16,979 nt of DNA. Source: Thermoproteota archaeon (GTDB lineage: Archaea; Thermoproteota; EX4484-205; JAAOZP01). Below are positions 1 through 7,039 of the stretch, one piece after another; position 1 is the first letter of the stretch; every line of letters begins with the position of its first letter. A program made the translations under genes and the position numbers. The notes under the pieces are model-generated. The model saw only the letters and a list, made by a program, of their open reading frames with translations, had not been told where the DNA came from and did not search any database. The stretch spans positions 1,335 to 18,313 of the forward strand of contig JAOAJQ010000007.1 in assembly GCA_026414125.1 (NCBI GenBank), given 5' to 3'.

Positions 1-100
1 TGTCAATTCTAGTATTCCTCCTGACCCAGACCTTTGTCTCCATAAGCGGCATGTCTTTCACATAAATTCTTATCCATTGTTTCTCAGACATCGTTTCCAT
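1..100 (-). CDS. Unknown protein, N-terminal fragment (runs off window start)
   Basis: An open frame starts at ATG 100 (a second in-frame ATG is at 91) and runs through position 1 without a stop, giving 33 visible residues. A TAA lies four codons upstream of the first ATG. The peptide is basic and mixed (it includes MSEKQWIRIYVKDMP), with no signal peptide or membrane segment. I do not recognise the family. Support for a real gene is an AT-rich box (GTTTATTAAC on the minus strand) about 24 nt upstream of the ATG, the usual spacing for a leaderless archaeal transcript, and its divergent arrangement with nop10. Too little is visible to assign a function. Confidence 0.45.
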   Translation of the reverse strand, partial: METMSEKQWIRIYVKDMPLMETKVWVRRNTRID

Positions 101-117
101 TATTTCTGCTTAAAGTT

Positions 118-128
118 GGTTAATAAAC
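118..128 (-). promoter_or_regulatory. Candidate TATA box for the minus-strand fragment
   Basis: The minus strand reads GGTTTATTAAC here. Its centre lies about 23 nt upstream of ATG 100, which fits a leaderless start. Assigned by position and composition only. Confidence 0.4.
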
Positions 129-188
129 CTAAAGCTTGTGTCCAGAGGTTATTGGATTTACTGTTAAAACATCATGTTCTAGGAAATA

Positions 189-199
189 GCTTTTAAAAC
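189..199 (+). promoter_or_regulatory. TATA box of nop10
   Basis: CTTTTAAAAC is centred about 33 nt upstream of ATG 228 and about 39 nt upstream of ATG 234. It predicts transcription starting near 220 and a very short leader. Confidence 0.55.
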
Positions 200-227
200 G
201 CTTATAACGTCACACTCTTGCCTGATA

Positions 228-410
228 ATGACAATGGTGGCTAAGAAACTCCGTAAATGCCCAAAATGTAAGAGGTACATGCTTGAAGATATTTGTAAAA
301 AATGCGGAGTCCATACTCATAGTCCCCATCCTCCTAGGTTCTCCCTGGAGGACCCATTCCTAGAGTATAAGGCTAGAGCGCTTTTAGAAACCTTGAAAGC
401 ATCCGGCTAG
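228..410 (+). CDS. nop10: Nop10, H/ACA ribonucleoprotein subunit
   Basis: Nop10 is the small zinc-binding subunit of the H/ACA RNP. It supports the Cbf5 pseudouridine synthase in guide-directed pseudouridylation of rRNA. The 60 residues match the usual archaeal length. The N-terminal ribbon has the pairs CPKC and CKKC, and the C-terminal part has the family block PHPPRFSLEDPFLEYK. Two ATGs compete: 228 (MTMVAKK) and 234 (MVAKK). The second matches family N-termini better, but the leader is too short to decide by ribosome-binding site. The gene ends 22 nt from the convergent aIF2-alpha stop. In many archaea nop10 lies downstream of aIF2-alpha in the same operon. Here it has the opposite orientation and its own promoter. 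Confidence 0.93.
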   Translation: MTMVAKKLRKCPKCKRYMLEDICKKCGVHTHSPHPPRFSLEDPFLEYKARALLETLKASG

Positions 411-432
411 TATGTTGAAAAGCGTCAGGTTT

Positions 433-1197
433 TCACTCAAGAGTCTTCAGGACTCCTCCTTCTCTCGCCGCGATTTCACCCAGTCTTGCCGCGACCTCAT
501 CCGCCAATTTCTTAATCTTCTTAGGCTCGCTGGAGGAAAGCGTTATGGAGTATCTTGGAGCAGCAATCACCTTAACCTCCACTTTAACGTCTTTAGTCCC
601 CATTTTTTCAACCTCTCTGAAAACCGTCTTCAACTTTTGAATACCATGCTTATCAATAAAGTATAGTCTCACCAGCATTTTCTTCTTAACCTTCTTTTTA
701 ATAAGCTCCTTGGCGGCAAGCTCATATATAGCATCCCTAGCCTCACCGCTAATTTTAGTTCTGGCTAAAGTGTTCTCACCCTCCATGATCGCTATCCTAA
801 GCGCCTCAGTTAGGCTGCCGTACTTCTCGACAAGCTTCTCCTTAGTGTCCTCTAAAACATCGCTGGGTATTGAGAACCTTGCTGCAACCTCGTTGAAAAT
901 CTCTAAAGCCTTTTTCTCCGACCTCCATTTCCTCATGACTGAGCGTGCTTCTGCCTTGTTAAGCTGCTTCAGAGATACGAATACTCTTTCACCACTCCTG
1001 CTTATTTTTATGACTTTCACGACAATCATTTGACCAATCTTAAAGTCCTGCATGCTTCTCTCCTTAGGAATCTCTGAAACATGGAGGAAAATCTCTCTGT
1101 CTTTAATATCCTCATTTTCAAGAAGTAGCCCGAAATCAGTTATTTCCTTAACCCTGCAGACAAGCAGATCCCCTGCTGAAACTGTTTCACCTGACAT
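433..1197 (-). CDS. Translation initiation factor aIF2 subunit alpha
   Basis: This is the alpha subunit of the aIF2 heterotrimer, which delivers initiator Met-tRNA to the small ribosomal subunit. The 254 residues are of usual length. Residues 1-80 form an S1/OB RNA-binding domain (DLLVCRVKEITDFGLLL, then IFLHVSEI and VVVKVIKI). A helical middle domain (about 85-170) and a C-terminal alpha-beta domain (about 175-254) that docks on the gamma subunit follow. It is the last gene of the priL-priS-gins51-eL42-eS27-aIF2-alpha run. The start ATG lies 1 nt after the eS27 TAG, implying coupled translation. The eL42-eS27-aIF2-alpha order is a conserved archaeal arrangement. Confidence 0.95.
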   Translation of the reverse strand: MSGETVSAGDLLVCRVKEITDFGLLLENEDIKDREIFLHVSEIPKERSMQDFKIGQMIVVKVIKISRSGERVFVSLKQLNKAEARSVMRKWRSEKKALEIFNEVAARFSIPSDVLEDTKEKLVEKYGSLTEALRIAIMEGENTLARTKISGEARDAIYELAAKELIKKKVKKKMLVRLYFIDKHGIQKLKTVFREVEKMGTKDVKVEVKVIAAPRYSITLSSSEPKKIKKLADEVAARLGEIAAREGGVLKTLE

Positions 1198-1198
1198 T

Positions 1199-1387
1199 CT
1201 AGCTGTAAACCTCTATTATATCCCCGAAAACCTTGCCTTTCCCACCAGTGCTTCTAACTATTGTTTTACCGCACACCCTACACTTGATGTTTGACGCGGG
1301 TCTTTCGAAAACTATTTGCTCATTATCACACTGGCTGCACTTAACCTTCAGAAAACGAGACCTCGGTTTAAACAGCAGCCTCTCCAT
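1199..1387 (-). CDS. Small ribosomal subunit protein eS27
   Basis: A 62-residue zinc-ribbon protein of the small ribosomal subunit. The four zinc ligands appear as CSQC (residues 17-20) and CRVC (36-39). The family's STGGKGKV stretch follows, and the ending DIIEVYS is also typical. Length matches archaeal eS27. The ATG starts 1 nt after the eL42 TGA, and the stop region itself supplies a ribosome-binding site (GGTGA directly before AATG), so translation is probably coupled. Confidence 0.95.
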   Translation of the reverse strand: MERLLFKPRSRFLKVKCSQCDNEQIVFERPASNIKCRVCGKTIVRSTGGKGKVFGDIIEVYS

Positions 1388-1388
1388 T

Positions 1389-1667
1389 TCACCTAACCAC
1401 CTCCAGCTTCTTAATTCTTATCCCCTTCTTTTGAACAACGTAGCCGCATTTCGAGCATTTCAGCTTTAAAGTCTGTTTTTTAGTCGTCTTAACAGGCTTC
1501 GCCAGAGGAGCCTTCTGCCCACCGTAGCCGTGTCTATCAACCCTTTCATGATGCCTTTCCCCCGCAGCCATCTTCCTCCTTCTGCCTGTTTTCAGGAGGC
1601 TTACAGAGTGCTCAGTATACTGGCGGCACTTAGGACAGTACGTGTTTATCTTATCAGGGATCTTCAT
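1389..1667 (-). CDS. Large ribosomal subunit protein eL42 (L44e)
   Basis: A 92-residue protein of the large subunit that sits near the E site. I start it at ATG 1667 (MKIPDKINTYCPKC), the conserved family N-terminus. The frame is open up to 1766, but that upstream part falls inside gins51 and has no family likeness. Zinc ligands are CPKC near residues 11-14 and CSKC in the C-terminal half, and the basic centre RHGYGGQK is family-typical. The gene begins 20 nt after the gins51 stop and touches eS27 downstream. Confidence 0.95.
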   Translation of the reverse strand: MKIPDKINTYCPKCRQYTEHSVSLLKTGRRRKMAAGERHHERVDRHGYGGQKAPLAKPVKTTKKQTLKLKCSKCGYVVQKKGIRIKKLEVVR

Positions 1668-1687
1668 GCGTCTGCGTGCTGCGAACC

Positions 1688-2215
1688 TTAAGTTATAAAG
1701 ATTTCTTCTATTATGCCCTTCTCCTCCAGAAGCCTGGCTACATAGTAAGGTATGTTTACGAGGCACCCGGCTGAGTAAGGCCCGTATTCCTTCCCGTCTT
1801 CCCCCACGAACCTATCAATATCCTTTAAAACTATCGCTAGGATCTTCTTGTCCCTGTTCTTAAAGGGCTGGGAAATGAAACGTCTCAGGTCAAATTCCTC
1901 GGGGGCTGCGGTTAAAAACTTTGAAAGACTGTTCAAATCCTGTCTCGCCATTTTTTCAATGCTTTTAACATTTAGCAACAGGCTTTTTATCAGGCGCGTT
2001 TTAACAGTGTCTTCGAGAATGCTTTTAACAGCCTCATAATACCATTCCAAGACTCCTCTCTTGATGGAAGTCTTATCTACCAGTTGAAGCTCGCTTCTTA
2101 TTAACGACAGCAGTTCCGTTAAGGACTCAATATCGAGGCTTGAGTAATCCTGCTTCTCCCTGTTTATCCTCCAAGATTCTACTAGCTTTTTTAAAACGAT
2201 GCTATCTTCCGGCAT
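1688..2215 (-). CDS. gins51: GINS complex subunit Gins51
   Basis: Archaeal GINS binds MCM and Cdc45/GAN in the replicative helicase. This 175-residue subunit has the Gins51 (Sld5/Psf1-like) order: an N-terminal helical A domain (to about residue 110), then a small C-terminal B domain with KDIDRFVGEDGKEYGPY and an IPYYVARLLEEKGI helix. I use ATG 2215 (MPEDSIVLKK). The open frame to 2278 lies inside priS and has no family likeness. GGGAG precedes this ATG closely. The start overlaps the priS 3' end by 14 nt, so the two are translationally linked. Linkage of a GINS gene to primase is known in archaea and fits a shared role at the fork. Confidence 0.88.
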   Translation of the reverse strand: MPEDSIVLKKLVESWRINREKQDYSSLDIESLTELLSLIRSELQLVDKTSIKRGVLEWYYEAVKSILEDTVKTRLIKSLLLNVKSIEKMARQDLNSLSKFLTAAPEEFDLRRFISQPFKNRDKKILAIVLKDIDRFVGEDGKEYGPYSAGCLVNIPYYVARLLEEKGIIEEIFIT

Positions 2216-3320
2216 ATTCTCCCAGCCCTTTGCATATAAGGTATACGGCAGCGTAAGCAGGCAGTTCAACTTCTTCATCCTTAAAGGGCCCGAAGGTTCT
2301 CCCCCTTAGGCTGAACCTGGGCGCTATCTTCACTTTTAAACAGGTTTCCTCATCGCCAAAAGCAATCGCCTCCTCTAAGGGGTTGAAGGACGGTAAATCC
2401 TCAAGACGGATTCTCCTCTTCACCATGCCGCTGCTACTGTTAATGCTTTCAGGCATCCTCATCAACCTGTGCATGTCGATGGTTACAACAGGATCGATCC
2501 TCACCTTAAGCTCTTCGACAACATTCTCAAGCATTTTTAAAACTGTTTCCCTCCTGCTAGCTCTAAGTTTCTCCACAGATCCAGCTTTTTCAACAACCCT
2601 AGCATATATTCTTCTCTTAACTCCCTTTAAGCTTACGCTTCCAATGCTCATTCCCCTCTTTAAAAAAATAAGCAGCTCTTTCTCATCCAATCCTTGAATC
2701 AAAAGGTAGTCTACAATCTCTCTCCTGCCTTCTCCAGTTACGTTTAGAAAATCTTCTTGATTTACATGCACGTGGTACCCTCTGTTTCCACTGTAGAAGA
2801 CACGCATGTTCTCAGGAGCTATTCCAAAATCTTCCGTCAAAACACGAATCAGCTTTTCAGTTTCCCTAAGGGCTTCCTTCAACTGTCTTTCACTAACAAG
2901 CCTGACCAGTTCTGTTGGAGAACCGCACGAGGGGCATCCGTCTCTCAACCCTATGCTGTGCTGACCGCATTTCTGACAGATCCAAGCAGGTTCCTCTTCA
3001 CTAACAATGGCAACTGACTCTGCATCTATGTCGAAGAAAAGCTCTGCATTAACAAGTTTTTTCTCAGACATATTCCTATTACCCGGGTCCTCATAGTTTG
3101 CGGCTGAAACATAGATGTCGAGAGGTATTTCATTCAGAATGAACTCGTGAAAATCCCTAAGGCTGTTGAAACATTTGTGTCTAAACATACCCCTTCCTTT
3201 CTCTAGGAAGAAACCAAACTCCCTGTTTCTTATCGGCTCCGGCGGTACTAGTCTACTGATGTTCTCATAGTAGTATTTGAAGAATTCTCTCTTAAGAAAC
3301 TCTAGGCTCGCCTGCAGCAT
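2202..3320 (-). CDS. priS: DNA primase small (catalytic) subunit PriS
   Basis: PriS is the catalytic subunit of the archaeo-eukaryotic primase, making primers with PriL. Counting from the chosen start (372 residues), the two catalytic aspartates lie in LFFDIDAE at 97 and 99, the nucleotide-binding SGNRGYH at 177-183, and the third acidic residue in VRIDPVVTIDMHRLMRMP near 276. A zinc knuckle is formed by CQKC (115-118) and CPSC (129-132). The last 40 residues (RGRTFGPFKDEEVELP and onward) resemble a GINS B domain, a reported feature of archaeal PriS. I chose ATG 3320 because GGTGAGAGG precedes it directly. ATG 3332, four codons upstream, is possible. It overlaps the priL 3' end by 29 nt and gins51 by 14 nt. 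Confidence 0.95.
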   Translation of the reverse strand: MLQASLEFLKREFFKYYYENISRLVPPEPIRNREFGFFLEKGRGMFRHKCFNSLRDFHEFILNEIPLDIYVSAANYEDPGNRNMSEKKLVNAELFFDIDAESVAIVSEEEPAWICQKCGQHSIGLRDGCPSCGSPTELVRLVSERQLKEALRETEKLIRVLTEDFGIAPENMRVFYSGNRGYHVHVNQEDFLNVTGEGRREIVDYLLIQGLDEKELLIFLKRGMSIGSVSLKGVKRRIYARVVEKAGSVEKLRASRRETVLKMLENVVEELKVRIDPVVTIDMHRLMRMPESINSSSGMVKRRIRLEDLPSFNPLEEAIAFGDEETCLKVKIAPRFSLRGRTFGPFKDEEVELPAYAAVYLICKGLGEYAGR

Positions 3321-4320
3321 TCCTCTCACCATATCTTAAAGGATGATTAATCCCTTTGCAGTACTCATCGGGATAACAGAGCCCGTTAGTGAGTATTGTC
3401 CTGCAACTGGGCACAGAGTATTTTTTACCTCCTCCTCGAATGCCAGCCAAGTGCTCAACTTGATATTTAGTAACACTATACTTGTAGTCGGGCTGTTTCG
3501 AAAAGAATTCAATTATCTCGCCAACACTCCTGTTTCTAGCGATCATGAAAGTTGCTACAACCAGCCTCTCGAAGTGTGAAGCATTCTCGCCGTTCTCCAT
3601 TCTCTTAATTATCCTGTCGATGCATGGAGGCGTGTCCTCTCTCTCCCTTAAGGGGATGCGGCTGGCTTTACCTGTTTCAAGCCTATTCCATACTTCAATT
3701 ATTTCTTCAACTGCCCTCTTAAAGCTGTTGGGCACGGCTTCAGCCGGAACAGGCTCAAGAGTCTTTTCATAAACATAATTATTCACTTCAACTTGGATAA
3801 GCCTCGCATACTCTGTTTTCCCCATCAAGACATAACCATTATTCACAGCTCTGTTTACAAGCTTCCAATGGGGCGCATGAAAAGAGTATGCAAGCTTCAA
3901 ATAGGTCGGTATCTTTACCCTTATCGTATTCTCATTATCCGGAACTCCTCTTATCCCCATTTTTTCTCCAATGTAGAGCAGTGTCTCATCACTCTCGTTC
4001 AGCATCCTCCTGTAGGCGCCTCTGCTCTCTCCAAGAGCATACATCCTCCTTATATACTCGTTCATAATCATTGAAACAAGTATGATAGCTATAGGGAAGG
4101 ACAGCATTTCCCTTACATAGTTCAACTCGTCTAACGCGGTTACCTTAACCTCCTTGAAAATGAGCGCGTTTTTAACCCTTTCAACAGCCCTTTTCAAGGC
4201 TGCTTCGGAACCTGTTTTCTCCAGGCTTTCCAGCGACAGATCAATGTTTCTAGATATGAATTCTCTAGCCTCCGGTAGAAACGGGTATCTCGCGGCCATA
4301 AGGATATTCTCACCCGTCAT
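3292..4320 (-). CDS. priL: DNA primase large subunit PriL
   Basis: PriL is the regulatory subunit of archaeal primase. It has an N-terminal helical domain that holds PriS and a C-terminal [4Fe-4S] domain needed for initiation. The 342 residues fit the family. The four cluster ligands are visible: C233 (in TPPCIDRI), C306 (VPSCRTI), C315 (NGLC) and C321 (EYCKGINHPL). The N-terminus AARYPFLPEAREFI is typical. It is the first gene of the minus-strand run and is divergent from PCNA across a 108-nt promoter region, so primase and clamp may be co-expressed. The 3' end overlaps priS. Confidence 0.94.
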   Translation of the reverse strand: MTGENILMAARYPFLPEAREFISRNIDLSLESLEKTGSEAALKRAVERVKNALIFKEVKVTALDELNYVREMLSFPIAIILVSMIMNEYIRRMYALGESRGAYRRMLNESDETLLYIGEKMGIRGVPDNENTIRVKIPTYLKLAYSFHAPHWKLVNRAVNNGYVLMGKTEYARLIQVEVNNYVYEKTLEPVPAEAVPNSFKRAVEEIIEVWNRLETGKASRIPLREREDTPPCIDRIIKRMENGENASHFERLVVATFMIARNRSVGEIIEFFSKQPDYKYSVTKYQVEHLAGIRGGGKKYSVPSCRTILTNGLCYPDEYCKGINHPLRYGERNAAGEPRVS

Positions 4321-4356
4321 TTTTCAAAGCCTTCTTCAATATCGTCTGCCTACGAA

Positions 4357-4367
4357 ACTTTATTAAC
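4357..4367 (-). promoter_or_regulatory. Candidate TATA box for the priL operon
   Basis: The minus strand reads GTTAATAAAGT about 42 nt upstream of the priL ATG. Transcription would start near 4336 with a leader of about 15 nt. Confidence 0.5.
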
Positions 4368-4391
4368 ATTAAGGAAGCTTCTCCGAAGCAA

Positions 4392-4401
4392 GCTATATAA
4401 G
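4392..4401 (+). promoter_or_regulatory. TATA box of the PCNA gene
   Basis: GCTATATAAG contains a near-ideal archaeal TATA (TATATAA, 4394-4400). Its centre is 32 nt upstream of ATG 4429, so transcription should begin about 5-8 nt before the start codon. Confidence 0.7.
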
Positions 4402-4428
4402 GAGTCCTCTAAGCTATAATGAACAGTC

Positions 4429-5199
4429 ATGTCGTCTCTAAACATCCTTGCAAGACTCGTGATAAACGACGCCAGGATTATTCGCAAGGCTTTTAAGGCA
4501 ACAGCCTCTCTGATAGATGAGGCGCCGGTTAAGATAAGCGACGAGGGTTTCTCCATAAGGGCTCTCGACTTGGCGGAAGTGTCGATGATTGACTTAGTGC
4601 TTTCGAAAGAGGCTTTCGAAACATTTGAATTCAAGAAACCTCTTAAGGCGAACATACGTTTAAGCGACGTGCTGAACCTTCTTAAGTTTGAGGCTAAGTC
4701 TGAAAGGCTGGAGATATCTTTCACGGAAGACAGGGTAAGCTTTAAAGTTAGCAACGATTTCACAAGGATCTTCACAATCCCTGTTTTCTTCTCTGAGGAT
4801 AAGGATCTTCCTCTCCCAAAGGTTTCTCTCGGAAACTCTTTTGAGACAAAAGTATCGACGATAAAACATCTGCTTGACAGCGGAAAACATATTTCAGACT
4901 ACGTTTCAATAAGCGTGGAGAACAATGCTGTCGTGCTCTCTGCAAGAGGGGAAATCTCAGAGTACCAGGTTATTCTTAAGGCTGAAGAGGGGAATCTCAT
5001 AAACCCTGTTTTAAAAGAGGGTTCTAAAGCATCTTACGATCTTAAAAGGCTTGGCAGCATAGTTTCCTCCCTGCTCTTCGGCGAAAACATGAAGCTGGAG
5101 TTCGACACGGATCTTCCTATGAAGATAGCACAGAATATAGAGGAAGTGCCGAATAGCACGGTAACCTTCTTCATCGCACCTAGAATGGAGAAATCCTAA
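4429..5199 (+). CDS. pcn: DNA polymerase sliding clamp (PCNA)
   Basis: PCNA encircles DNA and tethers polymerase, Fen1, ligase and other replication proteins. The 256 residues have the two-lobe clamp fold: lobe one to about residue 120 (SDEGFSIRALDLAEVSMIDL is the conserved central strand), an interdomain stretch around 120-130, then lobe two ending in the typical VTFFIAPRME tail. Only one clamp gene is in the window; some Thermoproteota carry three, so it could be a homotrimer or one of a heterotrimer. It is convergent with TFS, with 5 nt between the stops, and divergent from primase. Confidence 0.95.
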   Translation: MSSLNILARLVINDARIIRKAFKATASLIDEAPVKISDEGFSIRALDLAEVSMIDLVLSKEAFETFEFKKPLKANIRLSDVLNLLKFEAKSERLEISFTEDRVSFKVSNDFTRIFTIPVFFSEDKDLPLPKVSLGNSFETKVSTIKHLLDSGKHISDYVSISVENNAVVLSARGEISEYQVILKAEEGNLINPVLKEGSKASYDLKRLGSIVSSLLFGENMKLEFDTDLPMKIAQNIEEVPNSTVTFFIAPRMEKS

Positions 5200-5204
5200 T
5201 CTTC

Positions 5205-5534
5205 CTAAGAATACTCTCTCCAAGTATAACCGCATTTGGTGCATTTGAAAAACTGGGTTGCGCTTTCATCTGCACCTCTAGTCTGCGTTATCCACCAGTA
5301 TGCCTCTTTATTCTTGCACTTTGGACATGCAACAATAGTAATAGGCAACGGGTTAAGATCCGTGGTCTTCCTCACCACTTTTACAGCACCGTCCCTTCTC
5401 GCCGTCTCAACGCTTCTCTCAACAACATGTGCACGCTCCTCGTAGCCGCATTTAGGGCAAGAGTACAGCAGGCTATCCTTACCTCTTTTTATCTGAAGCT
5501 TAGTGCCACATTTTGGACAGAACCTTATCTGCAT
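5205..5534 (-). CDS. tfs: Transcription elongation factor TFS
   Basis: TFS is the archaeal TFIIS-like factor that rescues backtracked RNA polymerase by stimulating transcript cleavage. The 109 residues carry two zinc ribbons. The N-terminal ribbon (C6, C9, C26, C29) resembles RPB9. The C-terminal ribbon (C70, C73, C98, C101) resembles TFIIS. The catalytic acidic pair is D89-E90 in QTRGADESATQFF, so the protein should be cleavage-competent. The residue after DE is serine rather than the common proline. It lies 55 nt after rpo11 and has its own candidate TATA box, and it is convergent with PCNA. Confidence 0.95.
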   Translation of the reverse strand: MQIRFCPKCGTKLQIKRGKDSLLYSCPKCGYEERAHVVERSVETARRDGAVKVVRKTTDLNPLPITIVACPKCKNKEAYWWITQTRGADESATQFFKCTKCGYTWREYS

Positions 5535-5561
5535 AGGGGTTCTAATTGGGTGAGCTGCCTC

Positions 5562-5571
5562 ATTATAAATG
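5562..5571 (-). promoter_or_regulatory. Candidate TATA box of TFS
   Basis: The minus strand reads CATTTATAAT about 32 nt upstream of the TFS ATG, within the 55-nt gap after rpo11. It suggests TFS can be transcribed apart from the L10e-csl4-rpo11 genes. Confidence 0.5.
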
Positions 5572-5589
5572 TTACTGATATGCTTAAGA

Positions 5590-5871
5590 CTAGGCTTTTC
5601 CAGCAGCCTTGTCGAGCTTCCCCCTTAGAGACTCCAAGTCTTCAATCAATCCCCTGATTACCTCTAAAAGAAGCTCCTTAGCATCCCCTCCTCCAGCATT
5701 TACGTAAAGCGTAGCATCCTGCTTAAGGGGGTGCTCCATCCGATAAGCAGAGTATCCTTCACTCAGCTTCGTGTTTAAATAACTCGTCAAAAGGTTCAGC
5801 ACAGTATTGGTCTCCCCATATACCTCCAGCTCTATGCTACCTCTTCCAACCCTTCTATAAACTACTCTCAT
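5590..5871 (-). CDS. rpo11: RNA polymerase subunit Rpo11 (RpoL)
   Basis: Rpo11 pairs with Rpo3 in the alpha-like assembly platform of archaeal RNA polymerase. The 93 residues show the family pattern: a hydrophobic, acidic GETNTVLNLLTSYLN helix, then YRMEHPLKQDATLYV, and a C-terminal helix (residues 63-85). The ATG overlaps the csl4 stop in an ATGA arrangement (4 nt), so the two are translationally coupled. Csl4-Rpo11 adjacency is common in archaea. Confidence 0.92.
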   Translation of the reverse strand: MRVVYRRVGRGSIELEVYGETNTVLNLLTSYLNTKLSEGYSAYRMEHPLKQDATLYVNAGGGDAKELLLEVIRGLIEDLESLRGKLDKAAGKA

Positions 5872-6458
5872 ACTCTAGCCACCAGCCTTTCAATAGGCTC
5901 ATCGTAGAAAACACTGAGCTTCCTGTTCTCTCTTGACCTGCAGGAGGGGCAGGTCAAGTATTTCTTAAAAAGCACCAAGGGGGTTCCGCAATTGCTACAA
6001 TAGGCCTTGACCACACCGTACTCCTTGACTGACAGATCTATCAGATTCACGTTAACAGTCGACATTACTTCACCGTAAATAAGATCGTTCTCCCTAACAT
6101 AGTTTCTCAGGTTTCCAGTTCTGAAACGAGGATAGCTTCTTCCAAAGCTCTCCCTGCCTATGAGCCCAGTGTACTCGTAGCTCAGCCTATTTCCATTCAC
6201 GTAGAATATTCTAACATTAGCATAGTGGCTTGAAAAGCCTGTCACGCTCCCGATTATCTTGAAACCGGGTTTAGGCATGAGAAGAGGCTTAAGCTCAACA
6301 ACCTCTAACGCACGTCTGTTTTTATCAACACTTATTCTTCCAATCCTGCTCGAATATATTACCCCGTCTTTCTCAAAGGTCCCGTCTCCCGGGAAAAACT
6401 CCTCTAAGGTTGCAAGAGGCTCTCCGACGAGGACGAGTTTACTCGGGCTCTCCTTCAT
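5868..6458 (-). CDS. csl4: Exosome cap subunit Csl4
   Basis: Csl4 is an RNA-binding cap subunit of the archaeal exosome. It recruits substrates and DnaG to the Rrp41-Rrp42 core. Three domains are visible: an N-terminal beta domain (VLVGEPLATLEEFFPGDGTF), a central S1 domain (about 65-145) and a C-terminal zinc ribbon with CSNC and CPSC. I use ATG 6458. A TTG directly before it (6461) could also serve. The start overlaps the L10e 3' end by 20 nt. The gene is coupled to rpo11 downstream. Confidence 0.93.
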   Translation of the reverse strand: MKESPSKLVLVGEPLATLEEFFPGDGTFEKDGVIYSSRIGRISVDKNRRALEVVELKPLLMPKPGFKIIGSVTGFSSHYANVRIFYVNGNRLSYEYTGLIGRESFGRSYPRFRTGNLRNYVRENDLIYGEVMSTVNVNLIDLSVKEYGVVKAYCSNCGTPLVLFKKYLTCPSCRSRENRKLSVFYDEPIERLVARV

Positions 6459-6942
6459 CAATCCCGCCCTCTCCCTTCATAACTTCTTTCTCGATAAAAG
6501 TTTCAACAGGAATTTTAGAGGATGCTGTCTTAAGGCTTTTCTTAACAGTGTTTTCATGTTGAAGGCTTGAGAAAACCTCCATAATTGGTTCACCCGCCTC
6601 TATTTTCGCGGCGAGCGTAGTAGGCTTCCCATAGGCCTTCTTCATACCCTTGCTAAGCCTATCCGCACCAGCCATAGTCAGCATCTTGTGCTCTCTTAAA
6701 ACAACATGAGGGTATGGAATCAGCCTGAGAACATAACCGGCCTCACCCAGCTCTGTCTCAAGAATCTTGTTAGCAGCGACACGGGCTGCTTCAAGAGCCT
6801 CCTGCTTTATCAAGGCTGGTTTCTTAACCCTGAGCCGGAAGACAGCTTCAAAATCCTCAGCCTTACCCAGTTTAAACTTACTCACCCTAACCTGGGGTAT
6901 TCTAGATATGTATTCCTTCCTAGTGTAAGGCATCTGCTTCAA
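6439..6942 (-). CDS. Large ribosomal subunit protein L10e (uL16), short N-terminus
   Basis: This protein lies near the peptidyl-transferase centre and the A-site tRNA elbow. The 167 residues hold the family blocks PYTRKEYISRIPQ, LRLIPYPHVVLREHKM and MAGADRLSKGMKKAYGKP. The usual N-terminal block (consensus RPxRCYR) is absent. The frame opens at TTG 6942, with a TAA two codons upstream, and the first ATG is at 6933 just before PYTRKEY. TTG 6942 has a better-placed AAGGTCAGG, so I prefer it weakly. It is the first gene of the L10e-csl4-rpo11 run and is divergent from the TrmJ-like gene. Confidence 0.93.
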   Translation of the reverse strand: MKQMPYTRKEYISRIPQVRVSKFKLGKAEDFEAVFRLRVKKPALIKQEALEAARVAANKILETELGEAGYVLRLIPYPHVVLREHKMLTMAGADRLSKGMKKAYGKPTTLAAKIEAGEPIMEVFSSLQHENTVKKSLKTASSKIPVETFIEKEVMKGEGGIDEGEPE

Positions 6943-6978
6943 CTTTTATCCTGACCTTCAGCTGTCTTCCAGCAGGCC

Positions 6979-6991
6979 GGTTTAAAAAGCT
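6979..6991. promoter_or_regulatory. TATA region between L10e and TrmJ-like gene
   Basis: GGTTTAAAAAGCT holds a TTTAAA core readable on both strands (GCTTTTTAAACC on the minus). For L10e it lies about 43 nt before the start. For the TrmJ-like gene it would start transcription near 7011, leaving GGTGGTGGAGG (7016-7026) inside the leader as a ribosome-binding site. A second AT-rich box (7002-7012) would place that site outside the mRNA and is less likely. Confidence 0.5.
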
Positions 6992-7039
6992 TCTCCTCAA
7001 TAGAAAATAAAAGGCGGTGGTGGAGGAAATACCTGAATC

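Noticed and set aside
412..666. Plus-strand open frames opposite aIF2-alpha and other core genes
   Set aside because: They are antisense shadows of well-recognised conserved genes and have no family features of their own.
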